From assembly GCA_964544765.1 (NCBI GenBank), contig CAZJDM010000055.1, forward strand, positions 1 through 25,354: DNA of 25,354 nt. The letters run 5' to 3'. Source of the stretch: CAZJDM01 sp964544765 (lineage in GTDB: Bacteria > Bdellovibrionota_B > Oligoflexia > CAYFLR01). How positions within the stretch are numbered: position 1 is the first letter of the stretch; every line of letters starts with the position of its first letter. Under the pieces are notes generated by a model that made no database searches, was not told the origin of the DNA, and saw only the letters and a list, made by a program, of their open reading frames with translations. The translations under genes and the position numbers were made by a program. This document shows, piece by piece, positions 6,302-14,877 of this stretch.

Positions 6302-7315
6302 CTATTGACAACATACTTTAATAGCAGCTAATAAACTAAAATAGGAGGCTTTTCTTTGAAATGCCAGATCATAAGCTGGGCCATGATCGGTAGAAGTGCG
6401 GATGAAATCTAATCCCAAGGTCATATTAACCCCTGAATCCAAATGAATCATCTTAAAAGGAATAGTACCTTGATCATGATATAAAGTAATTCCCATGTCC
6501 GTATAAATAGCTGACTTCATTGATAGATTAAAAAAGCTGTCTGCCGGATAAGGACCGTAAAGATCAACACCCTCATCTTTAAGTTTATGGATAACGGGAT
6601 TAAGAGTTTCTTTCTCAAAGGTTCCTATTAAGCCATCTTCTCCACAATGTGGATTTAATCCACAGATCCGTAAAACAGGTTTGGGTATCTTAAAGAGGTT
6701 TTTTAGGCTGGATTCTATTATTTTGACCTTCCGATAAATAAGGTCATATGTTAAATATGCTTCAACATCGCTTAAGGGAAGATGAGTAGAAAGAAGTGCT
6801 GTTTTAAACTTCTTACCAATAAAACTCATGATGACTTCATCTTTGTTAAAATTTTTCATATAAAATTCAGTTTGACCTGTGAATTGCGTGGAGGTGTTGT
6901 TTACTTGCATTAAATAATTGTTAATTAAGTTTTTATTCACCGGGCAATTAACCACTGCATCAATCTTTTTTTCCTTCAGAAGGTTTACTGAATCCAATAA
7001 GTAGCTATATTGCAGCTTTCCGTTTAACAACCTAGCGTCTTCGTTTATAGGTTTTCCCAGCAAAGTATCGATTGACAAAGGTATAGACTGGTTTTGGTCA
7101 AACCAATCTATATTATTGATAGAATTAAAATAGTCCTTTTCTTGATTGGAAAAATTACATTTTTGAATAATCTGCTCGAATAAATCTTTTCTTCCAATGA
7201 TTATTAATTTGTTGGTTTTGAAATAGCCTTGTTTCAATAAATCTAAAATGCTGGACATTAGAATTTCAACGTTAATCCCCGTAATATCGCCTAGAGTAAT
7301 ACCAATTTTCTTCAT
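6302..7315 (-). CDS. pdxA: PdxA-family dehydrogenase (4-hydroxythreonine-4-phosphate dehydrogenase-like), divergent
   Basis: PdxA oxidises 4-phosphohydroxy-threonine with NAD in vitamin B6 synthesis. The 337-residue protein has the family length and the three metal-binding His contexts: STHLPLSD (H178), GLNPHCGEDG (H223) and YHDQGTIPFK (H280). It also has PVNK (125-128) and the C-terminal GVNMTLGLDFIRTSTDHGPAYDLA. Two signature sites deviate: the N-terminal GDPAGIGPE motif reads GDITGINVE (9-17), and the substrate-binding GHTE reads GQTE (147-150). Activity may therefore be altered or directed at another phosphorylated acid. The start has AAGGA about eight bases upstream. It follows surA by 76 bases, an order also found in enterobacteria. 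Confidence 0.82.
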   Translation of the reverse strand: MKKIGITLGDITGINVEILMSSILDLLKQGYFKTNKLIIIGRKDLFEQIIQKCNFSNQEKDYFNSINNIDWFDQNQSIPLSIDTLLGKPINEDARLLNGKLQYSYLLDSVNLLKEKKIDAVVNCPVNKNLINNYLMQVNNTSTQFTGQTEFYMKNFNKDEVIMSFIGKKFKTALLSTHLPLSDVEAYLTYDLIYRKVKIIESSLKNLFKIPKPVLRICGLNPHCGEDGLIGTFEKETLNPVIHKLKDEGVDLYGPYPADSFFNLSMKSAIYTDMGITLYHDQGTIPFKMIHLDSGVNMTLGLDFIRTSTDHGPAYDLAFQRKASYFSLLAAIKVCCQ

Positions 7316-7391
7316 ATTAAAATCCTTTTGTAATGATTCAATCGTATGGTATTCAGTGTTATTAGCCGTTTAAATGATTAAGTTAGATGGT

Positions 7392-8342
7392 TTAGTTTAG
7401 ATATTTTATAGTAGAGGCTCCTCTACGGTTTTGAACCCATACATTTAGTTGAGTTCTTATTGCTTGTTCGGTTAATTGTGCTTCCCATTTTTGTCTTAAG
7501 CGAGCCATTTCAGGATGTTTCTTACTAACAAATTTTATTAGTTTTAAAATATGTATTCCCGTAGATGTTGCAATAGGCTTAGAGAAGAGACCTGGTTTTA
7601 ATTTAATAAGCTCTTTTCTTAATTGAGAAGAAATATCATCTTTAGCTATTAAACCTAAGTCGCCTCCTTTGTCTTTAGTATGAGAGTCTTCAGAGAATTT
7701 TTTTACCAATGTTTCAAAGGATACACCTGATTTAAGCTCTTGGTAAATTTTATCCATTTTTTGAGCAGCCTGAAGGCCATTTTTTAGAAAGATATGTTTC
7801 ACATGAAACTGAATATATTCTAAAAATTTTGTTCCACCGTTCTTTAATATAGCAGCCGTAATGTCATCGTCATTAACATTGACTTTAGGTCTGATGACCA
7901 TTCGGATGAATTCGTGGGTCAGTAGCTTTTTTCTCATTTCCTCTCTATACTCAGCTAATGTGGTATCATTGGAATTAAGAAATTTTTCTAATTGGCTTAT
8001 GGTTATTTTATTTTTACTTAATATCTGTTCAATTTGTTGGTTTAATAATTTTTCAGAGACTTCCAAATCCATAGTTTCAGTAGCTTGCTGAATTAGAGAT
8101 TCATCAATTAACATTTCTAACATTTCTTTTTCTAATGAGGCTTTTTTTTCTGCAGAAGAACTTGAATAATCTGGATGGGTTTCTTTTAAACGATCCTGAA
8201 TGTCACTTAAAAGTATTATATCTCCATTAACCAGTGCCATGACTTTTTCTACCTCTATTTCTTTCCCTTTGGCAAATAAAGGTATGAGTGATACTTGTAA
8301 TAACCCGAAAATCAGGAACATAAATAAAATAATATTACGCAT
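7392..8342 (-). CDS. surA: Periplasmic SurA-like chaperone / peptidyl-prolyl isomerase
   Basis: SurA-type proteins escort outer-membrane proteins through the periplasm. The 316-residue protein has a signal peptide (1-24, ending LFAKG), a SurA N-terminal chaperone domain (about 30-165: VEKVMALVNGDIILLSDIQ, ..EMLEMLIDESLI..) and a single parvulin (PpiC) domain at about 170-270, with FHVKHIFLK, FEDSHTKDKGGDLG-like residues (here FSEDSHTKDKGGDLG), PGLFSKPI and TGIHILKL. A C-terminal helix (about 285-310) completes the chaperone fold. E. coli SurA has two parvulin domains, so this is a short one-domain form, common in other lineages. An AAGGG-type Shine-Dalgarno precedes the ATG. It is probably cotranscribed with pdxA. 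Confidence 0.85.
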   Translation of the reverse strand: MRNIILFMFLIFGLLQVSLIPLFAKGKEIEVEKVMALVNGDIILLSDIQDRLKETHPDYSSSSAEKKASLEKEMLEMLIDESLIQQATETMDLEVSEKLLNQQIEQILSKNKITISQLEKFLNSNDTTLAEYREEMRKKLLTHEFIRMVIRPKVNVNDDDITAAILKNGGTKFLEYIQFHVKHIFLKNGLQAAQKMDKIYQELKSGVSFETLVKKFSEDSHTKDKGGDLGLIAKDDISSQLRKELIKLKPGLFSKPIATSTGIHILKLIKFVSKKHPEMARLRQKWEAQLTEQAIRTQLNVWVQNRRGASTIKYLN

Positions 8343-8445
8343 TGCTATTGCCCTTTAAAAAATCAATAATTTTAATAAGTTAATAATTGATGTACCAAAG
8401 ATACACTCCTTTATATGTAACCTAATCAAAAAAGAAAGAAAAAGT

Positions 8446-9645
8446 CTAGAAAGTCCTTTGATAAATGAAATATTTCTTACTTTTTTCTATTTTTAAAGCG
8501 GGAAGATTAGTCTTAATATTAGGTTGATTAAAGCGTGATAAGAATGAAATGGTGGGTTTGTAAGTACCGGGAGGAACAAAAAGACGCAAAATTTTTATCT
8601 TACTTGGCAAAGTGCTCCAATACCTGGTTTCAATTTGAGAAGTAGAAGCATTAAAAATACTTAATGAATCTAGCATGTTAATATTTGTTTCACCCTTTTT
8701 CTTTTTTCGAAATACATTTCTTTCAAGTAATTTTCTTCTATCTTCAAGTGATTGAATCGCTATTTCACTATAATCCTGCAGTAAATATGACCGAGCTTTG
8801 ATATCTAATGTGGGAATAAATAATTCTGAATTATGAACATAATACCGTTGTTTTTTATATATGGGAAAATTGTATCCCACTACTTGGTTTTTATAAGAAT
8901 AATAAAAATGATCATTAGATTTAAAAGGGGATTTGCCAATTTGATGGATTACAATTATTTCTCCATTGGAATCATGGTGGGTCGGGATTTCTTTTTTACC
9001 AGTTTTTTTAAACTTATTATTTAAAAAACTTAACTCTTTGTTTTTATTTAAGAAGGTAGCTAAGCGAAATAGGTCAGAATATAAAAATGGAGTTACTCCT
9101 TTGTATGTATGAAGCTTTTTTCTATTGTTATCGTGAATGACTAAACAATGTTTATATATCTGGTAAGCTTTTTCATATTCGCCGATTTGTTCATAGATAA
9201 TACCGCTAAGATAAGACAGTACCATGTCGCCTTGATACGAATAATTATGGTCATATATTTTGGCTAATTTACTTAATGAATCGCGACCCTCTTGAGCATA
9301 ATTCAAGGCCTGGGACCATTCTTGTTGTTGAATAGAATTGAGCATTAGGTAAATGTAAATTAGGATATGTTCATGAATTTCAAGTAAATAAATTTTAGTT
9401 TTCTTCATACTGAAATGGTTTTTAAATAGATTAGGCTTGCTCATTTTTAAGGCAGAAAGAAGTTTTAAGTTACTTTGATTATACTTTCCCTGGTTATGTA
9501 GATCCAAACTGGTGGTTAATAAGTCTAGCAAAGGGGATGATGATTTAGTTGGTTGCAGATCCTGGTTCCATATAAAAGTATTAAAGGTAGAACATGAGTA
9601 AAAGATAGTAAGATAAATAAAAATGAAAAGAAGTTTAATATTCAT
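8446..9645 (-). CDS. COG3014-like outer-membrane lipoprotein with TPR-like helices
   Basis: The function is unknown. The 399-residue protein starts with a lipoprotein signal (hydrophobic 4-16, lipobox FYSC, C18). Residues ~40-215 are helical, with TPR-like pairs (LDLHNQGKYNQSNLKLLSA, WSQALNYAQEGRDSL, SGIIYEQIGEYEKAYQIYK). The second half (about 225-399) has the pattern I recall for COG3014 proteins: GEIIVIHQIGKSPFK, then VGYNFPIYKK, a segment rich in charged residues, and RYWSTLPSKIKILRLFVPPGTY. The family is probably envelope-associated. The gene is divergent from the operon starting at 9740 and is followed 103 bases later by surA, so it may belong to an envelope-maintenance cluster. The family match is from memory and moderate. 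Confidence 0.62.
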   Translation of the reverse strand: MNIKLLFIFIYLTIFYSCSTFNTFIWNQDLQPTKSSSPLLDLLTTSLDLHNQGKYNQSNLKLLSALKMSKPNLFKNHFSMKKTKIYLLEIHEHILIYIYLMLNSIQQQEWSQALNYAQEGRDSLSKLAKIYDHNYSYQGDMVLSYLSGIIYEQIGEYEKAYQIYKHCLVIHDNNRKKLHTYKGVTPFLYSDLFRLATFLNKNKELSFLNNKFKKTGKKEIPTHHDSNGEIIVIHQIGKSPFKSNDHFYYSYKNQVVGYNFPIYKKQRYYVHNSELFIPTLDIKARSYLLQDYSEIAIQSLEDRRKLLERNVFRKKKKGETNINMLDSLSIFNASTSQIETRYWSTLPSKIKILRLFVPPGTYKPTISFLSRFNQPNIKTNLPALKIEKSKKYFIYQRTF

Positions 9646-9739
9646 AGATAAGAAAAGAGCAAGTTTTGCTTACTTAGTAAAGGAAAAAAATGATAAAATA
9701 GCTGTTAGTACTACTTTTTTTATATATTGGGAGCATATT

Positions 9740-10162
9740 ATGACATATAGAATAGTCTTAATTTGTTTGACAACTTTTTTATTTAGTTTTAATAGCATGG
9801 CGAGGCATATTTTTCTTAATGGAGTGGATATAGGTAATTTAAGAGATGAAACTTTAGAGAATGTAATCGTTAAAATTGCCCCTAATGGAGACATTTTTAT
9901 TGAAGCTCCACACTTAAAAGCGGTTGAAGAAATTGATTATGTCCCATATTATAATCCAATAAAAGATAAGAAGAATAAAAAACATATAAAGGATAAAGAT
10001 TTACAAAGAAAACCCTCCGATTTAACAGACTTACCAACGGACTTGTCAAAGAGGGAAACGGATGATAATAAAACTGCAAGTGAGGTTTCTTTAGAAAACC
10101 TTACTGATGAAGAAAAGGATTTTTTGCTTAACAAGAAAAAAGGTACTAAAAAGGGGATTTAA
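9740..10162 (+). CDS. Small secreted protein of unknown function
   Basis: The 140-residue protein has a signal peptide (1-20, cleavage near SMARH) followed by a short predicted beta-rich segment: HIFLNGVDIGNLRDETLENVIVKIAPNGDIFIEAP (about 21-56), resembling small periplasmic proteins with a 'LNGV..' start. The remainder is charged and low-complexity (KDKKNKKHIKDKD, LTDLPTDLSK). An in-frame start at 9623 would add 39 residues and hide the signal peptide inside, overlapping the divergent lipoprotein gene. The ATG at 9740, with GGGAG at 9729-9733, is preferred. The stop overlaps the maf start by one base (TAATG), so it is the first gene of the maf-yggS-yggT-ABC operon. No function can be assigned. 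Confidence 0.7.
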   Translation: MTYRIVLICLTTFLFSFNSMARHIFLNGVDIGNLRDETLENVIVKIAPNGDIFIEAPHLKAVEEIDYVPYYNPIKDKKNKKHIKDKDLQRKPSDLTDLPTDLSKRETDDNKTASEVSLENLTDEEKDFLLNKKKGTKKGI

Positions 10163-10758
10163 TGACATTGTTGGTATTGGCTTCGGCTTCTCCTAGAAGA
10201 AAAGAAATCCTAGAAAGAGCAGGGCTTTCTTTTAAAGTTAGGCCCTCTAATATTGATGAAAGCTTCCTTAAAGGTGAGTCAATATCGCAATATTTAAATA
10301 GAATAACTAAATTGAAGGCTCATTCAGTCAAATTACAAGAAAAAGAGAAGATTGTTTTGTCTGCCGATACAATTGTAACTCTTGGAGATGATATAATTGG
10401 CAAACCCAAAGACTCCAAAGACGCCTTTAATACACTACAAAGATTATCGGGGAGGACCCACTCTGTGTTCACCGCATATAATATAATTAATTTTGATAGT
10501 GGTAAGGAAAAGAAAAAAATTTGCAAAACAGATGTGACTTTTCATTCATTATCTAAAGAAGAAATATCTACCTATATTGATACAGAAGAGCCTTTTGGTA
10601 AGGCCGGTAGTTATGCTATTCAGGGAGTTGGTTGTACTTTGGTTGAAAAAATTTGTGGTTGCTATTATAATGTTGTCGGTTTACCTATCTCAAGTGTGAT
10701 GAAAGATTTAATAGAAATTTCTGAATCATTTGAATGGATACCTATTAAGTCAATTTGA
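10162..10758 (+). CDS. maf: Maf-family nucleoside triphosphate pyrophosphatase (dTTP/UTP type)
   Basis: Maf proteins hydrolyse non-canonical or excess nucleoside triphosphates to monophosphates and pyrophosphate in the cytoplasm. The 198-residue protein is full length: LASASPRRKEIL (6-17) phosphate-binding motif, DESFLKGES (32-40), catalytic SADTIV (67-72, D69), GKP (80-82), YIDTEEPFGKAGSYAIQG with the base-contacting Gln, and YYNVVGLPIS at the C-terminus. The pattern fits the YhdE (dTTP/UTP) subgroup rather than YceF, from memory of the family. The start overlaps the preceding stop by one base. Confidence 0.93.
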   Translation: MTLLVLASASPRRKEILERAGLSFKVRPSNIDESFLKGESISQYLNRITKLKAHSVKLQEKEKIVLSADTIVTLGDDIIGKPKDSKDAFNTLQRLSGRTHSVFTAYNIINFDSGKEKKKICKTDVTFHSLSKEEISTYIDTEEPFGKAGSYAIQGVGCTLVEKICGCYYNVVGLPISSVMKDLIEISESFEWIPIKSI

Positions 10759-10813
10759 ATCTAATTTTTCGAAGAAATATTTATTGTGCAGAAGGAAAAA
10801 AGGGAGTTTTTAC

Positions 10814-11488
10814 GTGACAAGCAATATGGCTGAAGTTATAGCCGAAATAAAGAAAAATATAAATAATAGAAAACTTGATAATAAAGAGATAACTCTGGTT
10901 GGAGTAACAAAAAAAATTGATACCGATAGAATGATGGAGAGTTATCATTTGGGAATAAAACATTTTGGAGAAAGTTACGCTCAAGAATTAATTAGAAAAC
11001 ACGAATGGTTTAGTCAAAGGGATTGTTTTCCCAAATGGCACTTTATTGGGCATTTACAACGAAAAAAAGTAAAACAGATAATAGATAAGGTTTTTCTTAT
11101 TCATTCGGTTGACAGATTAGAATTAGCTAAGGAAATCCAAAAACAAGCATATAGAATGAAGAAAGCACAAGATATTTTAATTCAAGTAAAACTGTTTAAT
11201 GAACCTGATAAATCAGGTATCAAAGAAGATGAATTAGAATCTTTTTATGATCAGATTCTAAAATTTGATAATATCAATGTTAAAGGACTTATGTTGTTGC
11301 CACCTTATTTCGATAATCCTGAGGAAGTAAGGCCTTTTTTTAAACGTTTGGTTCTTAATTCTACCAAGATTTTTCCTGATAAAAATGTTATATTATCAAT
11401 GGGAATGAGTAACGATTATCAGGTGGCCTTAGAAGAAGGAACTACCATGGTACGAATAGGTACCAGTATTTATGGAGCTAGAATTTAG
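10814..11488 (+). CDS. yggS: YggS-family PLP-binding protein (PLP homeostasis)
   Basis: YggS/PLPBP proteins bind pyridoxal phosphate in a TIM-barrel fold and keep PLP and amino-acid pools in balance. The 224-residue protein has LVGVTKK with the PLP lysine K33, HFGESYAQELIRK, WHFIGHLQRKKVKQI, LIHSVDRLELAKEI, VKGLMLLPP and the phosphate-binding end LSMGMSNDYQVALEEGTTMVRIGTSIYGAR. The GTG at 10814 is chosen because AGGGAG lies at 10801-10806 with a 7-base spacer. An ATG at 10826 is too far from it, and an upstream start at 10730 would overlap maf and lacks homology. It lies 55 bases after maf and before yggT, a widespread pairing. Confidence 0.93.
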   Translation: MTSNMAEVIAEIKKNINNRKLDNKEITLVGVTKKIDTDRMMESYHLGIKHFGESYAQELIRKHEWFSQRDCFPKWHFIGHLQRKKVKQIIDKVFLIHSVDRLELAKEIQKQAYRMKKAQDILIQVKLFNEPDKSGIKEDELESFYDQILKFDNINVKGLMLLPPYFDNPEEVRPFFKRLVLNSTKIFPDKNVILSMGMSNDYQVALEEGTTMVRIGTSIYGARI

Positions 11489-11511
11489 AACATGAATTTT
11501 AAGGATATATT

Positions 11512-11814
11512 ATGAGTCTAATAATACATGGGATAGCAAAAATAATTAACATTGTTCTAACATTATATACTTATGTGATTATCGCAAGTGTGATTCTCAG
11601 TTGGGTCAGTGCCGACCCTAGTAATCCAATTATTCAATTGATAAACAGGTTGACAGTTCCTCTTTATAACAAGATAAGATCTTATACAAATAGGTGGTTC
11701 GGTCAATTGACGGTTATAGATTTATCACCGTTTATTTTACTATTACTTATTTATTTTTTACAAATAGCTTTAGTGGGCAATTTGTTTAAACTTGCTGGTA
11801 ATATTAAGTTTTAA
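11512..11814 (+). CDS. yggT: YggT-family integral membrane protein
   Basis: This 100-residue inner-membrane protein has two main helices (about 8-30 and 70-95) joined by the loop SADPSNPIIQLINRLTVPLYNKIRSY, a YggT/YlmG signature. Family members are linked to cell division or osmotic/membrane homeostasis, but the mechanism is unknown. It usually follows yggS, as it does here after 23 bases. AAGGA at about 11502 supports the start. It may be coupled to the next gene. Confidence 0.9.
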   Translation: MSLIIHGIAKIINIVLTLYTYVIIASVILSWVSADPSNPIIQLINRLTVPLYNKIRSYTNRWFGQLTVIDLSPFILLLLIYFLQIALVGNLFKLAGNIKF

Positions 11815-11833
11815 GGATCTTAAAAGAAAAAAT

Positions 11834-12553
11834 ATGAGGAAGTATTACTCCTTAGGAATCTTGGTAATTGTGTTCTTCTTGTTATTTGGAGGCTATCGTA
11901 TCAGAAAAGATCTGATAACGGTTCAGCCTGCGAGTACTACTCTTTTGAATTATTTTCATTATATTCCTGTATCCTGGTTTCATTTTTTATCGTTTGGTTA
12001 TGATAACATCTTTTCAGATTGGGTATGGATAGCAACTCTGCAAAAATCATTATTGGACCATCGCTCTACAGAGCAAGATTTTTTAGAGTTATATAATTTA
12101 GCACAGATTACTACCGAGTTAGATAAGAGAATCGAATTAGCTTATCGCTATATAGGATTGACCTTAATTTTTTTTGATAAAAATGATTTTGGAGAAAAAC
12201 TTTTAATGAAAGGAGTTAAAAACAAGATTCAAGATTGGCAATTGTATATGGTTTTAGGATGGTTTCATATGGACATAAAAAAAGATCCTAAAACAGCGCT
12301 TTATTATTATAAGAAATCCTCGGAATATCCTGATAGTCCTCCTTATTTTAAATCTCTGATTGTAAGATTAGCTATTGAAAAAATTGATAGTTATACCTAT
12401 GAAGCAAGGCGGGCTATAGCTAAACAGATGCTAAAAGTTACAGAGGATGAAAAGATACGAAAACGTATTATTGATAGACTAAAGAAATTAGAAGAAGATA
12501 GATTGAAAGAAATTAGAAAAAAGAAAAACAAGAAAAGTAAAAAGAGCAAGTAA
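11834..12553 (+). CDS. Membrane-anchored TPR-like protein of the ABC operon, unknown function
   Basis: The 239-residue protein has one N-terminal membrane anchor (about 5-20), then an aromatic-rich stretch (YFHYIPVSWFHFLSFGYDNIFSDWVWI) and helical TPR-like repeats (about 80-190: LDKRIELAYRYIGLTLIFFDKNDFGEKLLMKG, WQLYMVLGWFHMDIKKDPKTALYYYKKSSEYP). The C-terminal ~30 residues are almost all K/R/E. An in-frame ATG at 11792 overlaps yggT by 23 bases. The ATG at 11834 starts at the anchor and is preferred, although AAGGAT at 11813-11818 is 15 bases away, so the exact start is unsure. It lies 10 bases before the ABC ATPase, so it may be a partner of the exporter. I do not know its function. Confidence 0.72.
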   Translation: MRKYYSLGILVIVFFLLFGGYRIRKDLITVQPASTTLLNYFHYIPVSWFHFLSFGYDNIFSDWVWIATLQKSLLDHRSTEQDFLELYNLAQITTELDKRIELAYRYIGLTLIFFDKNDFGEKLLMKGVKNKIQDWQLYMVLGWFHMDIKKDPKTALYYYKKSSEYPDSPPYFKSLIVRLAIEKIDSYTYEARRAIAKQMLKVTEDEKIRKRIIDRLKKLEEDRLKEIRKKKNKKSKKSK

Positions 12554-12563
12554 GGATAGTACA

Positions 12564-13325
12564 ATGGAAAATGATAACTATGCTATTAGGATCAATGATG
12601 TATATAAATCGGTTCAACCAAATTTTTGGAACAAAAAAACGTTAATATTGGAGGAGATTACTTTTGACGTAAAAGAAGGAGAATTATTTGGTTTTGTTGG
12701 ATCAAACGGCGCTGGTAAAACGACGTTGATAAAATGTATGTTAGGATTTCTTAATTATACAGGGAGCATTTCTTTTTATAACCAAAAGACCTTTAATCAG
12801 ATAATTAATGAGGTGGGATTTATGTCCGAGCAACCTTATTTATATCCATATCTTAATGCCAAGGAACATTTAAAATTGATCACTAGGTTTTATAAATTGC
12901 CTTATGATGTAGCGGAAGAAAGAATTAATAAGAATCTAGAAAAAGTTGGTTTAACTCCCTATGTAAATCGAAAGGTAGGAAAATATTCTAAAGGTATGCA
13001 ACAAAGGTTGGCTCTGGCCATTGCTTTGATAAATGAACCGAAATTGTTGATTTTAGATGAACCAATGGCAGGATTAGATCCAGTTGGTAGAAAAGATTTT
13101 AGGGAGATTATTTTAGAACAGCAGAAAAAAGGATGCACGGTTTTTTTCTCTACTCATATCCTTTCTGATCTTGAAACAATTTCCGATCGAATTGGTATAA
13201 TAAAAAAAGGTAAATTGATTACGACGGAACTAGTAACAAATATGATGAGAAAAACCAAAGAATCTGGAGAAAAAGAAGATTCTTTTGAGGACGTTATTGT
13301 TAATACTTACATGGCTTTTGAGTAA
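12564..13325 (+). CDS. ABC transporter ATP-binding protein
   Basis: The 253-residue ATPase powers the membrane partner encoded next. It has Walker A GSNGAGKTT (46-54), a Q-loop region SEQPYLYPYL (88-97), signature YSKGMQQRLALA (141-152), Walker B LLILDEP (161-167) followed by AGLDPVG, and H-loop STHIL (H198). The short C-terminal tail is typical of ABC-2/NatA/CcmA-like ATPases. AAGGA precedes the start. It is preceded by the TPR-like gene (10 bases) and followed by the permease (36 bases). Substrate unknown. Confidence 0.94.
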   Translation: MENDNYAIRINDVYKSVQPNFWNKKTLILEEITFDVKEGELFGFVGSNGAGKTTLIKCMLGFLNYTGSISFYNQKTFNQIINEVGFMSEQPYLYPYLNAKEHLKLITRFYKLPYDVAEERINKNLEKVGLTPYVNRKVGKYSKGMQQRLALAIALINEPKLLILDEPMAGLDPVGRKDFREIILEQQKKGCTVFFSTHILSDLETISDRIGIIKKGKLITTELVTNMMRKTKESGEKEDSFEDVIVNTYMAFE

Positions 13326-13361
13326 CAAGGTATCAAAAAAAGGATATATGAAGGAGATTTA

Positions 13362-14123
13362 ATGCCCGCGATAATTAATATTTGCATTAATACAATTAAA
13401 GAAATGATAAGGGACAAAATTATTTATTTGTTGGTTATTTTTTTTATAATTACAACTTGTAGTTCCTTTGTCATGAAATCATTAGTAATAGTTGTCGTTG
13501 AAAAAATCATAATGGATTTTTCTTTAGCCGCGTTTTCTTTTTATGGTTCTTTATTAGCGATCTTTTTAGGGACCTCTTTAGTTTATCGTGAGATTGATAA
13601 AAAAACTATTTACACTGTCTTAAGTAAACCTGTTAGTAGGGTTCAATTTCTATTGGGCAAGTTTTTTGGACTTATGGTAATTCTCCTTAGCTATTCTATT
13701 TTATCAGGTGTAATGACTCTTTTGGTTGCTTATAAAGTAGATATGAGCAACTTTATAGGAGTTGTACAATGTGTATATCTTAATTTTGTGGAATTTATAG
13801 TAATTATGGCCTTGTCTTTGTTGTTGTCAACCATAGCCACACCTTTAGTTGGATTGTTTAGTGTTATTTCCATGTTTTTAATTGGTCATTTGGTATCAAG
13901 TTTTCATCCGTTTATTGAAAAGATTAAAACGGAAGGGTTAAAAGACTTATTAAATGCTTTAACCCATATTTTTGACTTAAACGTATTTAATATTCGTAAT
14001 GAAGTTGTTTATCAAACAGTTTTAGAGTTAGATAATCTCTTCTATCGATCTTTGTATGGACTAATATTGATTATGGTATTTTTTATTATTAGTATTGCTT
14101 GTTTTCGAAAAAAAGAGTTTTAA
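13362..14123 (+). CDS. ABC-2 type transporter permease
   Basis: The 253-residue protein has about six membrane helices (near 17-37, 55-75, 100-125, 140-165, 170-190 and 230-248) and an ABC-2 permease pattern, including REIDKKTIYTVLSKPVSRVQFLLGKFFGL (about 75-105), the coupling-helix region found in NosY-like and NatB-like permeases. It forms an exporter with the preceding ATPase. AAGGAG about seven bases before the ATG supports the start. The stop overlaps the stop of the convergent methyltransferase gene. Substrate unknown. Confidence 0.85.
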   Translation: MPAIINICINTIKEMIRDKIIYLLVIFFIITTCSSFVMKSLVIVVVEKIIMDFSLAAFSFYGSLLAIFLGTSLVYREIDKKTIYTVLSKPVSRVQFLLGKFFGLMVILLSYSILSGVMTLLVAYKVDMSNFIGVVQCVYLNFVEFIVIMALSLLLSTIATPLVGLFSVISMFLIGHLVSSFHPFIEKIKTEGLKDLLNALTHIFDLNVFNIRNEVVYQTVLELDNLFYRSLYGLILIMVFFIISIACFRKKEF

Positions 14124-14127
14124 CTCT
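14114..14127. other. Short hairpin over two overlapping convergent stop codons
   Basis: AGAGTT (14114-14119) and AACTCT (14122-14127) pair around two T residues. The permease TAA (14121-14123) and the opposite-strand TAA (14120-14122) both lie in this 14-base palindrome, which leaves no intergenic space. It may serve as part of a two-way terminator. Confidence 0.4.
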
Positions 14128-14824
14128 CGTTACTACTTTCTTCACTCATCTCATCTTTAGATAATTTTCGGGCTTGCTTAAAATAATAGAACCATCGAAT
14201 TATCAGAAATAGAAACAACACTAATAAAATAATTAGCTTGAATTGATGTGGATCCTTAGCATTTAGTAGGTAATAAAATAGGATACTGCATCCAATATAA
14301 CCAAGTATACCTTCAATTTCAGCATTCTTTTTAAAAGAGGAAGCGTGTTTCCATGAAAACTTTATATTATCTTTATTGGGAATTCCACGGTTGGAGATAT
14401 TGGGTAAAAAGATTGGGACCGAGTGCTTGTATCCTAAGAATTCGTCTCCAAATTCTTTTTCTAAAAATTTTTCCTCTTTTTTAATAGTATTCGAATAGAT
14501 TAAGGCGTAAGCAATAAGGTAAGAAGCAAAAAGGTACACATTGTTTGAAACAATAGAATAACCACATCCTATCAAAAAAGATCCAAAATAAAGAGGGTTT
14601 CTAGTCATTGCATAAGGTCCTGCAGTTGTTAAAACTGATTTTTTATGCAGATAACCTGCTGACCAAAATCGAATTGACTCCCCTATTCCCGCAATTATAA
14701 TTCCAATAAAAAAAGAAGTTTTGGTAGGAACGGATAGAAGGATAAACAAAGAAACAAAAATGAGACCAAAAGCCATTCTTCTGTCAAACTTAAAATATTG
14801 TAGCCAAGATAGGAATTTATTCAC
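14120..14824 (-). CDS. ICMT/PEMT-like membrane methyltransferase
   Basis: The family transfers methyl groups from S-adenosylmethionine to isoprenylcysteine, phospholipid head groups or related membrane substrates. Signature: GPYAMTRNPLYFGSFL (about 82-97), then EEKFLEKEFGDEFLGYKHSVPIFLP (about 132-156), the SAM-binding tail of isoprenylcysteine carboxyl methyltransferase-like proteins. About four helices precede or span this core and two more follow (185-225). The GTG at 14824 is chosen because AAAGGA at 14832-14837 gives a 7-base spacer; an ATG at 14842 has no Shine-Dalgarno. It is the last gene of the 18505-14120 minus-strand group. The C-terminal extension of ~75 residues is unusual for the family. 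Substrate unknown. Confidence 0.82.
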   Translation of the reverse strand: MNKFLSWLQYFKFDRRMAFGLIFVSLFILLSVPTKTSFFIGIIIAGIGESIRFWSAGYLHKKSVLTTAGPYAMTRNPLYFGSFLIGCGYSIVSNNVYLFASYLIAYALIYSNTIKKEEKFLEKEFGDEFLGYKHSVPIFLPNISNRGIPNKDNIKFSWKHASSFKKNAEIEGILGYIGCSILFYYLLNAKDPHQFKLIILLVLFLFLIIRWFYYFKQARKLSKDEMSEESSNES

Positions 14825-14877
14825 GCTATGATCCTTTCTCAATGAGCGAGAAAGTTTATTTGAATTTTAGAATTCTG

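Noticed and set aside
8362..8391. ATCAATAAT/ATAATTGAT dyad before surA
   Set aside because: AT-rich and imperfect, with only six consecutive pairs.
9623..9739. Upstream start for the small secreted protein
   Set aside because: It would bury the signal peptide and overlap the divergent lipoprotein gene; ATG 9740 has its own GGGAG.
10730..10813. Upstream start of yggS overlapping maf
   Set aside because: The added residues are not YggS-like; GTG 10814 has a well-placed Shine-Dalgarno.
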